Assembly: GCA_026225115.1 (NCBI GenBank)
Contig: JAMFSE010000063.1
Span: 1 to 44,074 of the forward strand
Reading direction: 5' to 3'
Length of the DNA: 44,074 nt
From: Rhodovastum atsumiense
Lineage (GTDB): Bacteria; Pseudomonadota; Alphaproteobacteria; Acetobacterales; Acetobacteraceae
Part shown: positions 16,765 to 25,505 of the stretch, in pieces
How the letters are laid out: each line of letters starts with the position of its first letter
How positions within the stretch are numbered: position 1 is the first letter of the stretch
The notes under the pieces: generated by a model
What the model was told of the DNA's origin: nothing
The model's input: the letters and a program-made list of their open reading frames with translations, nothing else
Databases searched by the model: none
Position numbers and translations under genes: made by a program

Positions 16765-17508
16765 GTGGCCGTGACCCCCATCATCCTGATTCCCGCCCGC
16801 CTGGCCTCCACCCGCCTGCCCGGCAAGCCGCTGGCCGATATTTGCGGCCTGCCGATGATCGTCCATGTGCTGAACCGGGCGCGCGAATCCGCCTTGGGGC
16901 CGGTTGTGGTTGCCTGCGCGGAGCCGGAGATTGCCGAGGCCGTTACCACCGCCGGCGGCACCGCAATCCTCACCGACCCAGCGCTGCCCTCCGGTTCCGA
17001 CCGGATTTTCGCGGCTTTGCAAAGCTTTGACGCCGCCGGCGCGTATGATGTCATCATCAACCTGCAGGGCGATCTGCCCAGCATTCCGCCGGAATATCTG
17101 GCCGCCGTTCTCGCGCCATTGGCGGAGCAGAAATACGACATTGCGACCCTGGTTGCGCCAATAACCACGGCTGAGGAGGCGGCAGCCCCTTCTGTGGTGA
17201 AATGTGCCTGCGCGTTTCCCGCAGGCGCGCGTATTGCGCCGGCTTTGTATTTTTCCCGGAAAATCATCCCGTCCGGAGACGGGCCGCTGTGGCACCATAT
17301 CGGCATCTATGCCTACCGGCGCGCCGCGCTGGAGACATTCGTCGGCCTGCCGGAATCGCCGCTCGAATCCCGCGAAAAGCTCGAACAGCTTCGGGCTTTG
17401 GAGGCCGGGATGCGGATCGGCGCCGCACGGGTTGCGGAGGCGCCTTTCGGGGTCGATACCCCGTCGGACCTCGACCATGCGCGCAAAATCCTGGGACAGA
17501 ATTTATGA
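16765..17508 (+). CDS. kdsB: 3-deoxy-manno-octulosonate cytidylyltransferase
   Basis: It activates Kdo with CTP to CMP-Kdo for the inner core of lipopolysaccharide, in the cytoplasm. The N-terminus IILIPARLASTRLPGKPL is diagnostic, followed by SGSDRIF, NLQGDLPSI, the WHHIGIYAYRR block and PLESREKLEQLRALEAG. Family length is about 245 residues; here 247. The start is GTG, either 16765 or two codons on at 16771, with no strong ribosome site for either. The stop overlaps the next gene's ATG by four bases. It places LPS synthesis in a unit with pheA. Confidence 0.95.
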   Translation: MAVTPIILIPARLASTRLPGKPLADICGLPMIVHVLNRARESALGPVVVACAEPEIAEAVTTAGGTAILTDPALPSGSDRIFAALQSFDAAGAYDVIINLQGDLPSIPPEYLAAVLAPLAEQKYDIATLVAPITTAEEAAAPSVVKCACAFPAGARIAPALYFSRKIIPSGDGPLWHHIGIYAYRRAALETFVGLPESPLESREKLEQLRALEAGMRIGAARVAEAPFGVDTPSDLDHARKILGQNL

Positions 17509-18356
17509 AACCTGAGAAAATCGCCTTTCAAGGCCAGCACGGCGCCTATTCCGATCTGGCCTGCCGCACCGCTTTTCCGGATTTCGTGACGCTGCCTTGC
17601 GAGACCTTCGAGGCTGCCATCGACGCGGTGCGTGACGGCACCGCGACGCTGGCCATGCTGCCCACCGAGAACTCGCTGGCCGGAAGGGTGCCGGACATGC
17701 ACGCGCTGCTGCCCGATAGCAGCCTGTCGATCATCGGCGAGTTTTTTCTGCGCGTCGAGCACTGCCTACTGGCTTTACCCGGCGCCCAAGAGGCCGGCAT
17801 CAAGCGTGTCCACTCTCACTCGGTCGCCCTCGGCCAGATCCGCGCCCTGATCCGGGAGCTTGGCGCGGTGCCGGTTGTCGAGGCCGACACCGCGGGCGCG
17901 GCTGAGATCATCGCCCAGCTGAAAAATCCGGAAGACGCGGCGATTGCCTCCAGCCTGGCTGCCGAATTGCACGGCCTTCAAATTTTGCGCCGCAACGTCG
18001 AGGACGCCGCCCATAACACGACGCGTTTTTATGTCATGGCAAAAACCCCGAAGCTGCAGCCGCAAAGCACACCCAACCTGATGACGACGTTTGTGTTCCG
18101 GGTCCGCAACGTGCCGGCGGCGCTGTATAAGGCTTTGGGCGGCTTTGCCACCAACGGCGTCAACATGACCAAGCTGGAAAGCTATATGGTCGACGGCCGT
18201 TTCACCGCGACCCAGTTCCTCGCTGAAGTCGACGGCCACCCGGAAGATAAAGCACTGCGGCTTGCCTTCGAGGAGCTGAACTTTTTTTCGCAAGAAACCA
18301 AAATTCTTGGCGTCTACCCGGCCGCAGCCTTCCGGCTGCAACAGCGCCAAGGATAG
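17505..18356 (+). CDS. pheA: Prephenate dehydratase
   Basis: It decarboxylates and dehydrates prephenate to phenylpyruvate in phenylalanine synthesis. This 283-residue monofunctional form has no chorismate mutase domain. The catalytic domain (about residues 1-185) has IAFQGQHGAYSDLA, MLPTENSLAGRV and NTTRFYVM with the catalytic Thr-Arg-Phe. A C-terminal ACT domain (about 200-275) has the NGVNMTKLESYM ligand-site stretch in place of the usual ESRP form, so phenylalanine feedback is probable but not certain. The ATG at 17505 overlaps the kdsB stop. An open frame extends far upstream in another frame of kdsB and is not real. Confidence 0.94.
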   Translation: MKPEKIAFQGQHGAYSDLACRTAFPDFVTLPCETFEAAIDAVRDGTATLAMLPTENSLAGRVPDMHALLPDSSLSIIGEFFLRVEHCLLALPGAQEAGIKRVHSHSVALGQIRALIRELGAVPVVEADTAGAAEIIAQLKNPEDAAIASSLAAELHGLQILRRNVEDAAHNTTRFYVMAKTPKLQPQSTPNLMTTFVFRVRNVPAALYKALGGFATNGVNMTKLESYMVDGRFTATQFLAEVDGHPEDKALRLAFEELNFFSQETKILGVYPAAAFRLQQRQG

Positions 18357-19355
18357 ATGGAGCTTTTCACCCTCCAGAACCGGCAGGCCCGTGTTTGCGT
18401 CAGCCGCTACGGTGCGCGGATGGTGTCGATTGAAACGCCCGATCATGACGGGGCTTTTGGCCATATTCTGCTGGGCTTCGACGATGTCGGCAGTTACGAG
18501 AATGCCGGCGGTTCGTTCGGCGCCGTTCTCGGCCGGTATGCCAACCGCATTGCAGGCGGGCGGTTCACGGTGGATGGCCAATGTTTCCAGCTCGACTGCA
18601 ACGATCACGGCAATATATTGCATGGCGGCATTGGCGGTTTCGGCAACCGGTATTGGGATCTGGAATCATTTACCGAAAGTGAACTGGCGCTGACCCTGTC
18701 CAGCGCCGATGGCGACCAGGGTTTTCCCGGAACGGTGGCCGCGCGCGCTGTCTATCGGCTGCAGGGCACGGAACTGCGGCTGGAATTGACCGCCACGACC
18801 GACGCCACCACCGTCATCAATCTCAGCTCGCACCCGTATTTCAACCTCACGGGCAGCGCCCGGCATGACATTCTGGACCATCAAATCAGCATCGATGCGA
18901 CAAGCTTCCTGCCGACGGATGCGGCGCAGATTCCCACCGGCGAGCTGCGTCCTGTTGCCGGGACCGTCTTTGATTTCCGCCGGCCGAAAGCCGTCGGCGA
19001 TAATATCCACGACGATGATCCGCAGCTGCTGATCGCGCGCGGTTACGATCACTGCTTCGTGCTCAACAAATGGCCGCAGGCCGGACCGCAATTTGCCGCC
19101 CGCGCTTATCATCCGCGGAGCGGCCGGATGCTCGAACTTCACACGACTCAGCCGGGATTACAGTTTTACTCCGGAAATTCGCTGGACGGCGGGCTCAAAG
19201 GGCGGGACGGCATCACCTTGCGCCAATCCTCCGGTTTTGCGTTCGAAGCGCAAAACTTCCCGGACGCCCCCAATCATAACAATTTTCCCTCTGCCGTCCT
19301 GCGGCCGGGCGACCGCTACCAGCAGATCATTGTGTATAAATTTCTGACTGCGTAA
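18357..19355 (+). CDS. galM: Aldose 1-epimerase
   Basis: It interconverts alpha and beta anomers of aldoses such as galactose or glucose. It has 332 residues, typical length. Motifs: GRYANRIAGGRF near residue 60, the catalytic-His region HGGIGGFGNRYW, SSHPYFNLTG with the second conserved His, ARGYDHCFVLN and the C-terminal Glu region FAFEAQNFPDAPNH. The ATG follows the pheA stop with no gap (TAGATG), so it is coupled to pheA despite having no pathway link; it may be a passenger of the operon. The exact sugar is unknown. Confidence 0.93.
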   Translation: MELFTLQNRQARVCVSRYGARMVSIETPDHDGAFGHILLGFDDVGSYENAGGSFGAVLGRYANRIAGGRFTVDGQCFQLDCNDHGNILHGGIGGFGNRYWDLESFTESELALTLSSADGDQGFPGTVAARAVYRLQGTELRLELTATTDATTVINLSSHPYFNLTGSARHDILDHQISIDATSFLPTDAAQIPTGELRPVAGTVFDFRRPKAVGDNIHDDDPQLLIARGYDHCFVLNKWPQAGPQFAARAYHPRSGRMLELHTTQPGLQFYSGNSLDGGLKGRDGITLRQSSGFAFEAQNFPDAPNHNNFPSAVLRPGDRYQQIIVYKFLTA

Positions 19356-19423
19356 CCATTCGGCGCTTGCGAAAGCCGCTTCGAATGACGACTTACACAG
19401 CGGCAATCGCAGGAGCAGATCAG

Positions 19424-19897
19424 ATGACCGAGGCTTTCAAAACCACCGGCGCGGATTGGCAGAAGCGCCATCTGGAATCCTACCTGGAAACCAACGGCAA
19501 GATCGGCCATTTCGCGGATTTCACGCCCTTGGGCGGCCCGCCGGACGTGCCCTGCCTGCTGCTGGAAACCACCGGTCGCAAATCCGGCATCCAGCAGATT
19601 CTGCCGTTGATCTACGGCACGGACGGCAAAAATTTCGTGATCATCGCCTCCAAGGGCGGCGCCCCGAAACACCCCGCTTGGTTCCTCAACCTCGAATCCG
19701 ACCCCGCAGTAAAATTTCAGGTCGACGATAAAAAATACAGCGGGAAGGCGGTGTTGGCGCCCGCCGCGGACCGCCAGCGGCTGTACGACATGATGGCGAA
19801 AATCTACCCGCCGTACGTCGAATACCAGCAAAAAACCGACCGCGAAATTCCCGTCGTGTTGCTGCAGCCTGCAGCGGAAATCGATCGTTTGGGGTGA
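19424..19897 (+). CDS. Deazaflavin (F420)-dependent nitroreductase-family protein
   Basis: This 157-residue protein is of the DUF385/Ddn split-barrel family best known in mycobacteria as F420-dependent nitroreductases. Family motifs are LLETTGRKSG, PLIYGTDGKNFVIIASKGGAPKHPAWFLNL and the terminal PVVLLQPA. AGGAG at 19411-19415 is eight bases before the ATG at 19424, which fixes the start; an earlier start at 19367 lacks this. In an alphaproteobacterium the cofactor could be F420 or FMN, so activity is open. The gene is 68 bases after galM and ends near motA on the other strand. Confidence 0.8.
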   Translation: MTEAFKTTGADWQKRHLESYLETNGKIGHFADFTPLGGPPDVPCLLLETTGRKSGIQQILPLIYGTDGKNFVIIASKGGAPKHPAWFLNLESDPAVKFQVDDKKYSGKAVLAPAADRQRLYDMMAKIYPPYVEYQQKTDREIPVVLLQPAAEIDRLG

Positions 19898-19929
19898 CCC
19901 GAAAAGCCGCTTTTTATAAGGAGAAGCCG

Positions 19930-20798
19930 TCAGCCCGGGACTTTTAGATTCTGTAGCGTTTCCTCCAGTTCCTGAAAACTGGGCATATATTGGTTTGGCA
20001 CCATTTTACGCCCGGTTTCCACGCTTACCGGCGGGGCGTTTCCGTGCAGATGTGCAACCAGCACCGCGCGAACCACTTCGAAATACTTGGCGTCCTCTTC
20101 TACCACCGCGGTCAGCCGAACTGAAAATGGTCCGACGACGCCGTAAGCCAGCAGCACGCCAAGAAAGGTTCCGGTCAATGCATCGCCGATCATTTCTCCC
20201 AGCACGGCCGGCGGCTGGCTGATATGTGCCATGGTTTTGATGACGCCCAGCACCGCCGCCACGATACCCAAAGCCGGCAATCCGTCCGCCATGTTCTGCA
20301 ATGCATGCGCGCCGTGCAGCGATTCTTTTAACGTTTTTTTCAACTCCCGCGCCATCACGTCTTCAATCTGGTGCGGATCATCGGCGTTCATTCCCACCAT
20401 CCGCAGATAGTCGCAAACCATATTGGTGGCGTATTTATTGGCGAGGATTTTCGGAAAATGCTGGAATACCGGGCTCTCGCTGGCCGTTTCGATATGCGCT
20501 CCAGCGCCATAGAGCCCTTGGTGGCAGCGAGCTTGACGAGGAAAAACAGTAGACACAGCAAGTCGACATAATCGGTCTGGTGAAACTGGCTGCCCTTGAT
20601 GATTTTTTTGAAATCACCCAGCGTATGTTTCAAATCGTGCATCGAATTGCCCGCCACCAGCACGCCGATCGCCGCACCTCCGATCGTTAGCAATTCAAAT
20701 GGCATCGACCCCATCAACGGCCCGATCGCCCCGCCGGTAACAATAAAGGTTCCGAAAACGCAGGCCAGCAAAAATACGATGCCACCAATACTCAGCAT
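19930..20798 (-). pseudogene. motA: motA, flagellar stator protein, interrupted by a one-base frameshift
   Basis: Two overlapping frames together encode a MotA proton-channel stator of about 289 residues. The first part (20798 to about 20499) reads MLSIGGIVFLLACVFG, PFELLTIGGAAIGVLVAGN and the DYVDLLCLLFFLVKLAATKGSMALE block. The second (about 20496 to 19930) reads HIETASESPVFQHFPKILANK, the NMADGLPALGIVAAVLGVIKTM membrane segment with its conserved Pro, and GPFSVRLTAVVEEDAK. The family reads LEPHIE across this join; here only two bases (20497-20498) lie between the Glu and His codons, so one base is missing. Unless it is a sequence error, translation stops early after about 100 MotA residues plus 36 unrelated ones. 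It follows motB by 13 bases; usual order is motA then motB. Confidence 0.88.
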
Positions 20799-20811
20799 GG
20801 GAAGTTAGCAC

Positions 20812-21855
20812 TCAAGGGGTAGTTGAAGCGGGAGTAGTAGAAGCGGGGGAAGTGGAAGCGGGGGCAGCAGGAGCGGCAGGAGCGGCAGGAGCGGGGACAG
20901 CGGCGCCAGGCGAGATGAAGGCAGGCGTGGGACCTTTGGCTACCGTGATGGTAATACGCCGGTTCGCAGCGCCGAGCGGATCGTTTGGATGCAGCATCTG
21001 ACGGTCGGCATAGCCTGCAACCTGCGTCAATTCGGATTCCGGTAGACCGCCGCTGACCAGGATCGCGCGTGTGGCGTCGGCGCGTTCGACGGAAAGTAGC
21101 CAGTTGCTTTGCGAAGGATCGGCATAGGGCCTTGCATCCGTATAGCCGGCGATACTGATGGGATGCGCCAGTTTTGCCAGCACCGGGGCAATTTTGCTCA
21201 GGATGATCTGGGTCGCCTTGGCCGGATCGGCCGAGCCGATGGCGAACATCGGCTGGTTATGTGAATCAATGATCTGGATTTGAATGCCCTGCGGCGTGAC
21301 GGTGATCGAGATCTGGTCGGCATAGGGCTTCAGGTCTTTATCGGAATCGATCGCGGCGTGCATTTTTTGCGCGGCCGCCTGAAATGCGGCCTGCTCGGCC
21401 TTGCGCTCGGCCTGCTGCATCGCGTTGTTGAGATCATGGGTGGTGATCGCCGGCCGCCGGACCAGCGGGTTGGCGCCGCCCGGGGTCGGCACCGGGGGAT
21501 GAATGCTTTGCGGCTGGTGCTTGCCCGGCATAATCTGCACCGTGCCAAGATTAGAGGCCAGAGCGCCGCTATCGAACGGGTCGCTGCCCCCGAAGGGCTT
21601 GCCCTCTCCGGAGGCGCCGCGGTTGAGCACATTGGCCTGGCTGAAATAATCGGCAAGGCCGATCCGCTGCGCTTCCGTGGTGGCGTTGATCAGCCACATC
21701 AAAAGGAAAAAGGCCATCATTGCAGTAACGAAATCAGCATAGGCCACTTTCCAGGCCCCGCCGTGATGGCCGCCTTCGACGACCTCCTCCTTGCGGATGA
21801 CGATCGGCCGCACCGCCTTGCCCGCGCCCTTCGCCGCCTTACCCTTCGCCGCCAT
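20812..21855 (-). CDS. motB: Flagellar motor protein MotB
   Basis: This 347-residue peptidoglycan-anchored stator subunit has a basic cytoplasmic N-terminus (RPIVIRKEEVVEGGHHGGAW), then the single membrane helix with AYADFVTAMMAFFLLMWL, where Asp41 is the proton-binding residue. A plug and linker (60-170) follow, then the OmpA-like domain with IAGYTDARPYADPSQSNWLLSVERADATR. The last 35 residues are an Ala/Pro then Ser/Thr/Pro tail (ASTSPASTTP) coded by short GC-rich repeats. It lies upstream of motA on the same strand. It appears intact, but its partner is frameshifted. Confidence 0.93.
   Translation of the reverse strand: MAAKGKAAKGAGKAVRPIVIRKEEVVEGGHHGGAWKVAYADFVTAMMAFFLLMWLINATTEAQRIGLADYFSQANVLNRGASGEGKPFGGSDPFDSGALASNLGTVQIMPGKHQPQSIHPPVPTPGGANPLVRRPAITTHDLNNAMQQAERKAEQAAFQAAAQKMHAAIDSDKDLKPYADQISITVTPQGIQIQIIDSHNQPMFAIGSADPAKATQIILSKIAPVLAKLAHPISIAGYTDARPYADPSQSNWLLSVERADATRAILVSGGLPESELTQVAGYADRQMLHPNDPLGAANRRITITVAKGPTPAFISPGAAVPAPAAPAAPAAPASTSPASTTPASTTP
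20819..20892 (-). repeat. Short tandem repeats coding the MotB tail
   Basis: On the plus strand this reads as repeats of GGAGCGGCA and GAAGCGGG-type units (for example three neighbouring copies of CAGGAGCGG). They code the Ala-Pro and Ser-Thr-Pro tail of MotB. Such repeats can change length by slippage; they lie inside the frame so changes by three would be tolerated. Confidence 0.6.
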
Positions 21856-21929
21856 GCATCGCTACCCAGTGAGTTGAGCATTTTTTATGCGGGAGGGACG
21901 TTAAGAAACGGTCTCCGCAGCGGCATTTC

Positions 21930-22919
21930 TTATCCGCGCATAAGCACTTGCGCGAACGCCGGAGGGTCAATATTGCCGCCGGAGAGGACGACGCCGACGG
22001 TCAGGCCGCGCGCATCGAAACCGCCGGCAAGCAGGGCTGCAAGCGCCACGGCGCCGCCGGGTTCCAGCACCAGTTTCAACGCCGTAGCCGCGAATTTCAT
22101 CGCGGCAACCACCTGCTGGTCGGTCACCGCAAATCCGCCGGCAAGCAGACGCCGGTTGATGCTGAAGGTGAGCTGGCCCGGTGTCGGGGTTAACAAAGCG
22201 TCGCAAAATTTGGAGCCGGTTCCGGTATTTTTTTCGCGGGCGCCGGATATAAGTGAACGCGCGGTATCGTCCCAGCCGGCCGGTTCCACGCAATAGATGC
22301 GCGTGTCGGGTGAAGCAGAGGAGAGCCCCAGTGCGCAACCGGCAATCAGCCCGCCGCCGCCGGTGCACACCAGCAAGGCATCCATCTGTAACCCGGCGCC
22401 GGCTGCGTCATCGGCCAGTTCCAGCGCCAGCGTGCCTTGGCCGGCGATGACATCCGGATGCTCGTAAGGCGGGATCAGCGTGGCGCCGGTCCGGGCGGTG
22501 ATTTCCGCGGCGATGGCCTCACGATTTTCATGCGCCCGGTCATAGGCAATGATTTTGGCGCCCCAGCGTTCCGTGGATTCCCGTTTGATGGCGGGCGCAT
22601 CGGAAGGCATGACGACGGTAGCGGCAACGCCCATGGATTGCGCCGCGCAGGCGATGGCCTGGCCATGATTGCCGGAGGAATAGGTAACCACACCGCGCTG
22701 TAAAATCTCCGGGGCAAGGCTGCGCAGGGCATTCGTGGCGCCGCGTAGTTTGAAGGCGCCGGTGCGTTGCAGAACTTCCGGTTTGATCAGGATCTTGCCG
22801 CCGGTGAGATGGTCGAGTTCGGCATTCCGCAGCATCGGCGTGCGGATAATATGCGGGGCGATGCGCCGCCGTGCCGCCAAAACGTCATCGGCGGTGGGGG
22901 CGCGCAAAGCAGAACTCAC
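21930..22919 (-). CDS. Threonine/serine dehydratase (PLP fold type II)
   Basis: This 329-residue catabolic-type enzyme has no C-terminal regulatory ACT domains. The PLP-binding Lys lies in RTGAFKLRGATNAL; SSGNHGQAIACAAQ is the phosphate-side loop; a GGGGLIAGCALG glycine loop and a final VLSGGNIDP follow. It removes the amino group from threonine or serine to give 2-oxobutyrate or pyruvate; serine racemase or other relatives share these motifs. The start is GTG at 22919. It follows the glycosyltransferase stop by 10 bases and is 74 bases ahead of motB. Confidence 0.87.
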   Translation of the reverse strand: MSSALRAPTADDVLAARRRIAPHIIRTPMLRNAELDHLTGGKILIKPEVLQRTGAFKLRGATNALRSLAPEILQRGVVTYSSGNHGQAIACAAQSMGVAATVVMPSDAPAIKRESTERWGAKIIAYDRAHENREAIAAEITARTGATLIPPYEHPDVIAGQGTLALELADDAAGAGLQMDALLVCTGGGGLIAGCALGLSSASPDTRIYCVEPAGWDDTARSLISGAREKNTGTGSKFCDALLTPTPGQLTFSINRRLLAGGFAVTDQQVVAAMKFAATALKLVLEPGGAVALAALLAGGFDARGLTVGVVLSGGNIDPPAFAQVLMRG

Positions 22920-22929
22920 GGGCGGCTCG

Positions 22930-24336
22930 TCATTTCAAAATTACCCCATTGCTTGCAGCGGTAATGCCGCAAACCCGATAGGTCCAGACGACGCCGCGCC
23001 GCGACGGGCGGTCGATGGTTCCGAGCGGGACGGGGCAAAGCGTGTCGCTGCGGTGGGTCAGCAATATTCCGCTGCTGCCTTTGAGGCTGCCGGCAGCGAA
23101 ATGAAAATATTGCCAGCGCGGGTCGAAAGCGGCGACGGTGGCGCCCGGCACGTGATAGGCCAGTTCAGCAAGCGTTGCGTAATTATCCGAGGTGACAAAA
23201 CCGGCGTGGCGGGCGGCGAGTTGGCGGGAAAGATCGCCCCAGCCGGAAAGCTGCAGCGCGGCCGGGTCGCGGCCAGGCGGCAGCGGGAAAAGTGCAGCAG
23301 CGGCTTGCGCGTAGACCAGCAGCGTCAGCAGAAAGCCGCAGGCCAAAGCAGGTTTCAGCCAGCGGTCAATGATGGCGGTTGGCAGGCAGGAAGCGGCGAT
23401 GCAGGCGGCGGGGTAGATGACTGCCGGCCAGTTGGCCTGCACGCGCTCAGCCAATGTGTTTTGCAGAAAAATAGCGGCCGGCAGCAGCGTCAGCCAAAGC
23501 AATAGCGCCGCCACCCGGTTGCAGGCGCGGCCGAGGCGCCAGATGCCGGCGGCCATCAATCCAAAACTGATCGGGGTTACCAGGCCGATCTGGCCAAAAA
23601 CCAGCTCGGCCAGAAATTGCAGCGTGCGCGCCGGGCCGGCATGCGTTACCCGGCCGCCTTGCTTGTAATAGCTGACCCAGCCATGGGCGTCATTCCAGGC
23701 GATGTTCGGGGCGAAGATGATCACGCCCAGTGCCAGCCCGGCCCAGGGCCACGGCGTCTTCAGGGCGCTGCGCCCCTCCCGTGTGGTGAGCAGCCAGAGC
23801 CCGATGGCTGCGAGAAGGAGGCAGGCGGTGTATTTGGACAGCAGCGCCAGCCCGGCGCAGGCGCCGATTCCGAGCCACCAGCGCGGATCCCGCGCTGCAA
23901 GCAGGCGCCCGACCGCTGCCAGCGTTGCGGTCCAGAACAGAAGCAGCGGCGTGTCGGGCGTCATCAGGATCGCGCCGACACCGGCAATGATGCTGGCATT
24001 GAACAAGCCGGCCGCGATCAGCCCGGCGTGACGATTCGGGCAGAAATCCTCCGCCGCGCGCCAGAGTAAAAGCGAGCCGGCGGCGGCGGCAAAAGGTCCG
24101 GGCAGGCGGATGCCGAGCGGGCTTGGGCCCAGCACCGACGTGCCGATGCGAATGAACAAGGCGACCATCGGTGGATGGTCGTAATAGCCGGCCTGCAGAT
24201 GCTGGGACCACAGCCAATAATAGGTCTCGTCTGGCGACAACGGCAGCGTGGCCGCCAGAATGAGGCGCAGCAACGTGAGCCCCAAAAGCGCCGCCAGCCA
24301 CATGCTTTCGGTTTGCCGGGCCGCCGCGGTGTTCAA
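22930..24336 (-). CDS. Membrane glycosyltransferase, GT39/GT83 (ArnT-like)
   Basis: This 468-residue integral membrane protein has about ten hydrophobic helices. The luminal or periplasmic first-loop motif LSPDETYYWLWSQHL-AGYYDHPPMVAL is diagnostic of ArnT/PMT-like transferases that use polyprenyl-phosphate sugars. The catalytic Asp-Glu pair is in PDETYY. A short C-terminal soluble part (LAYHVPGATVAAFDPRWQYFHF) follows. The gene lies 47 bases after a GT2-GtrA protein, which would make a polyprenyl-phosphate sugar donor; the two likely form one pathway modifying a lipid or envelope glycan (inference). The acceptor is unknown. Confidence 0.9.
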   Translation of the reverse strand: MNTAAARQTESMWLAALLGLTLLRLILAATLPLSPDETYYWLWSQHLQAGYYDHPPMVALFIRIGTSVLGPSPLGIRLPGPFAAAAGSLLLWRAAEDFCPNRHAGLIAAGLFNASIIAGVGAILMTPDTPLLLFWTATLAAVGRLLAARDPRWWLGIGACAGLALLSKYTACLLLAAIGLWLLTTREGRSALKTPWPWAGLALGVIIFAPNIAWNDAHGWVSYYKQGGRVTHAGPARTLQFLAELVFGQIGLVTPISFGLMAAGIWRLGRACNRVAALLLWLTLLPAAIFLQNTLAERVQANWPAVIYPAACIAASCLPTAIIDRWLKPALACGFLLTLLVYAQAAAALFPLPPGRDPAALQLSGWGDLSRQLAARHAGFVTSDNYATLAELAYHVPGATVAAFDPRWQYFHFAAGSLKGSSGILLTHRSDTLCPVPLGTIDRPSRRGVVWTYRVCGITAASNGVILK

Positions 24337-24383
24337 ATGGTCACCCCCAGCAGCTCAGCTTCGGTTGCAGCTGCACGGCGTTT

Positions 24384-25505
24384 TCAACGAACCCGCCACA
24401 CCAGTGTCGCCGATACCGCGTAGTTCCACACCACGCTGATCGCAGCACCGGCGGCGCCGGCCAGGATATCATGACCGCCCTCGGCATATAAAGCGCGGGC
24501 GATACCGATATTGGCGATCGCGCCGAGGCTGCAGACCAGCAGGAACAGCAGCAGGCCGGTCCAGACCTTGTTGCCCTTAAGGCGCTGCGCCCGGTAGGTC
24601 AGCTGGTTGTTCAGCTGAAAATTGGCGATCATCGCGACGACGGTGCCCAGCGTCTGTGCGGCGGCGAAATTCATCCCGGCGCGGCGGGCAATTTCCAGCA
24701 CCAGAATATTGATGATGACGCCGAAAGCGCCGACCAGCGCGAAGCTGATAAAGCGCAGCGGCACGGTGCGGTGCAGTGCCTTGTCGATCAGCAGGCCGGC
24801 GAACTGCGCGAGAACCAGCGCGTCCAGCTTGCTGGTGCCGGCGGTGCGCGGGCGGAAACGATACGGAATTTCGGTGATTTTAAGCGGCAAGGGGGAAGCC
24901 AGCACCAGGTCCAGCATGATCTTGAAACCCTGGCCGGTCAGTCGGCTGGCAAGCCGCTCGAACAGCGGACGGGGCAGGGCGAAGAAGCCGCTCATCGGAT
25001 CAGAAATCTCGGCGCCGGTCAGGCGCTGGGCAATGCGGATGCCGGTGATCGAGAGTTTTTCGCGCAATGGCGAGCTGAGGCCCTGGGAATCGCCGCCGGC
25101 GACATGGCGGCTGCCGATGACAAGCTCAGCGCCCGATTGCAGAGCTTTGAGCATGACCGGCAGCCGGGTCTCATCATGCTGTAAATCGCCATCGATAACG
25201 GCGATATAATCTGCGGAGGAGGACAATGCACCCTCGATCACCGCCGAGGACAGGCCGCGGCGGCCGACCCGGCGGATGCAACGCACCCGTGGATCGGCAA
25301 TCGCGATGGCGCGGGCGGCCTCGCTGGTACCGTCCGGGCTGTCGTCATCGACGAAGACGACTTCCCAGGCAATGCCCGCAAGTGCTGCATCGAGAGAAGC
25401 CACCATCGGCGCCACATTGGCGCGCTCATTGTAACAGGGAACGACGACCGTAAGGCTGCAAGGCCGGGGGGCCGTCGCCCCGGACGGCCCGGACGCTGAG
25501 CTCAC
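24384..25505 (-). CDS. Polyprenyl-phosphate glycosyltransferase (GT2) fused to GtrA-like domain
   Basis: This 373-residue protein has an N-terminal GT-A domain (1-235) with VVPCYNERANVAPM, VFVDDDSPDGTSE and IDGDLQHD. It is like dolichol-phosphate mannosyltransferase and uses an NDP-sugar and polyprenyl phosphate. The C-terminal GtrA/DPMS_2 domain (about 245-373) holds four membrane helices, beginning LRFISFALVGAFGVIINILVLEI. It makes the lipid-linked sugar that the adjacent ArnT-like enzyme may use. Its start overlaps the peroxiredoxin stop by four bases. The sugar is not predictable; mannose, glucose or an amino sugar are all possible. Confidence 0.92.
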   Translation of the reverse strand: MSSASGPSGATAPRPCSLTVVVPCYNERANVAPMVASLDAALAGIAWEVVFVDDDSPDGTSEAARAIAIADPRVRCIRRVGRRGLSSAVIEGALSSSADYIAVIDGDLQHDETRLPVMLKALQSGAELVIGSRHVAGGDSQGLSSPLREKLSITGIRIAQRLTGAEISDPMSGFFALPRPLFERLASRLTGQGFKIMLDLVLASPLPLKITEIPYRFRPRTAGTSKLDALVLAQFAGLLIDKALHRTVPLRFISFALVGAFGVIINILVLEIARRAGMNFAAAQTLGTVVAMIANFQLNNQLTYRAQRLKGNKVWTGLLLFLLVCSLGAIANIGIARALYAEGGHDILAGAAGAAISVVWNYAVSATLVWRVR

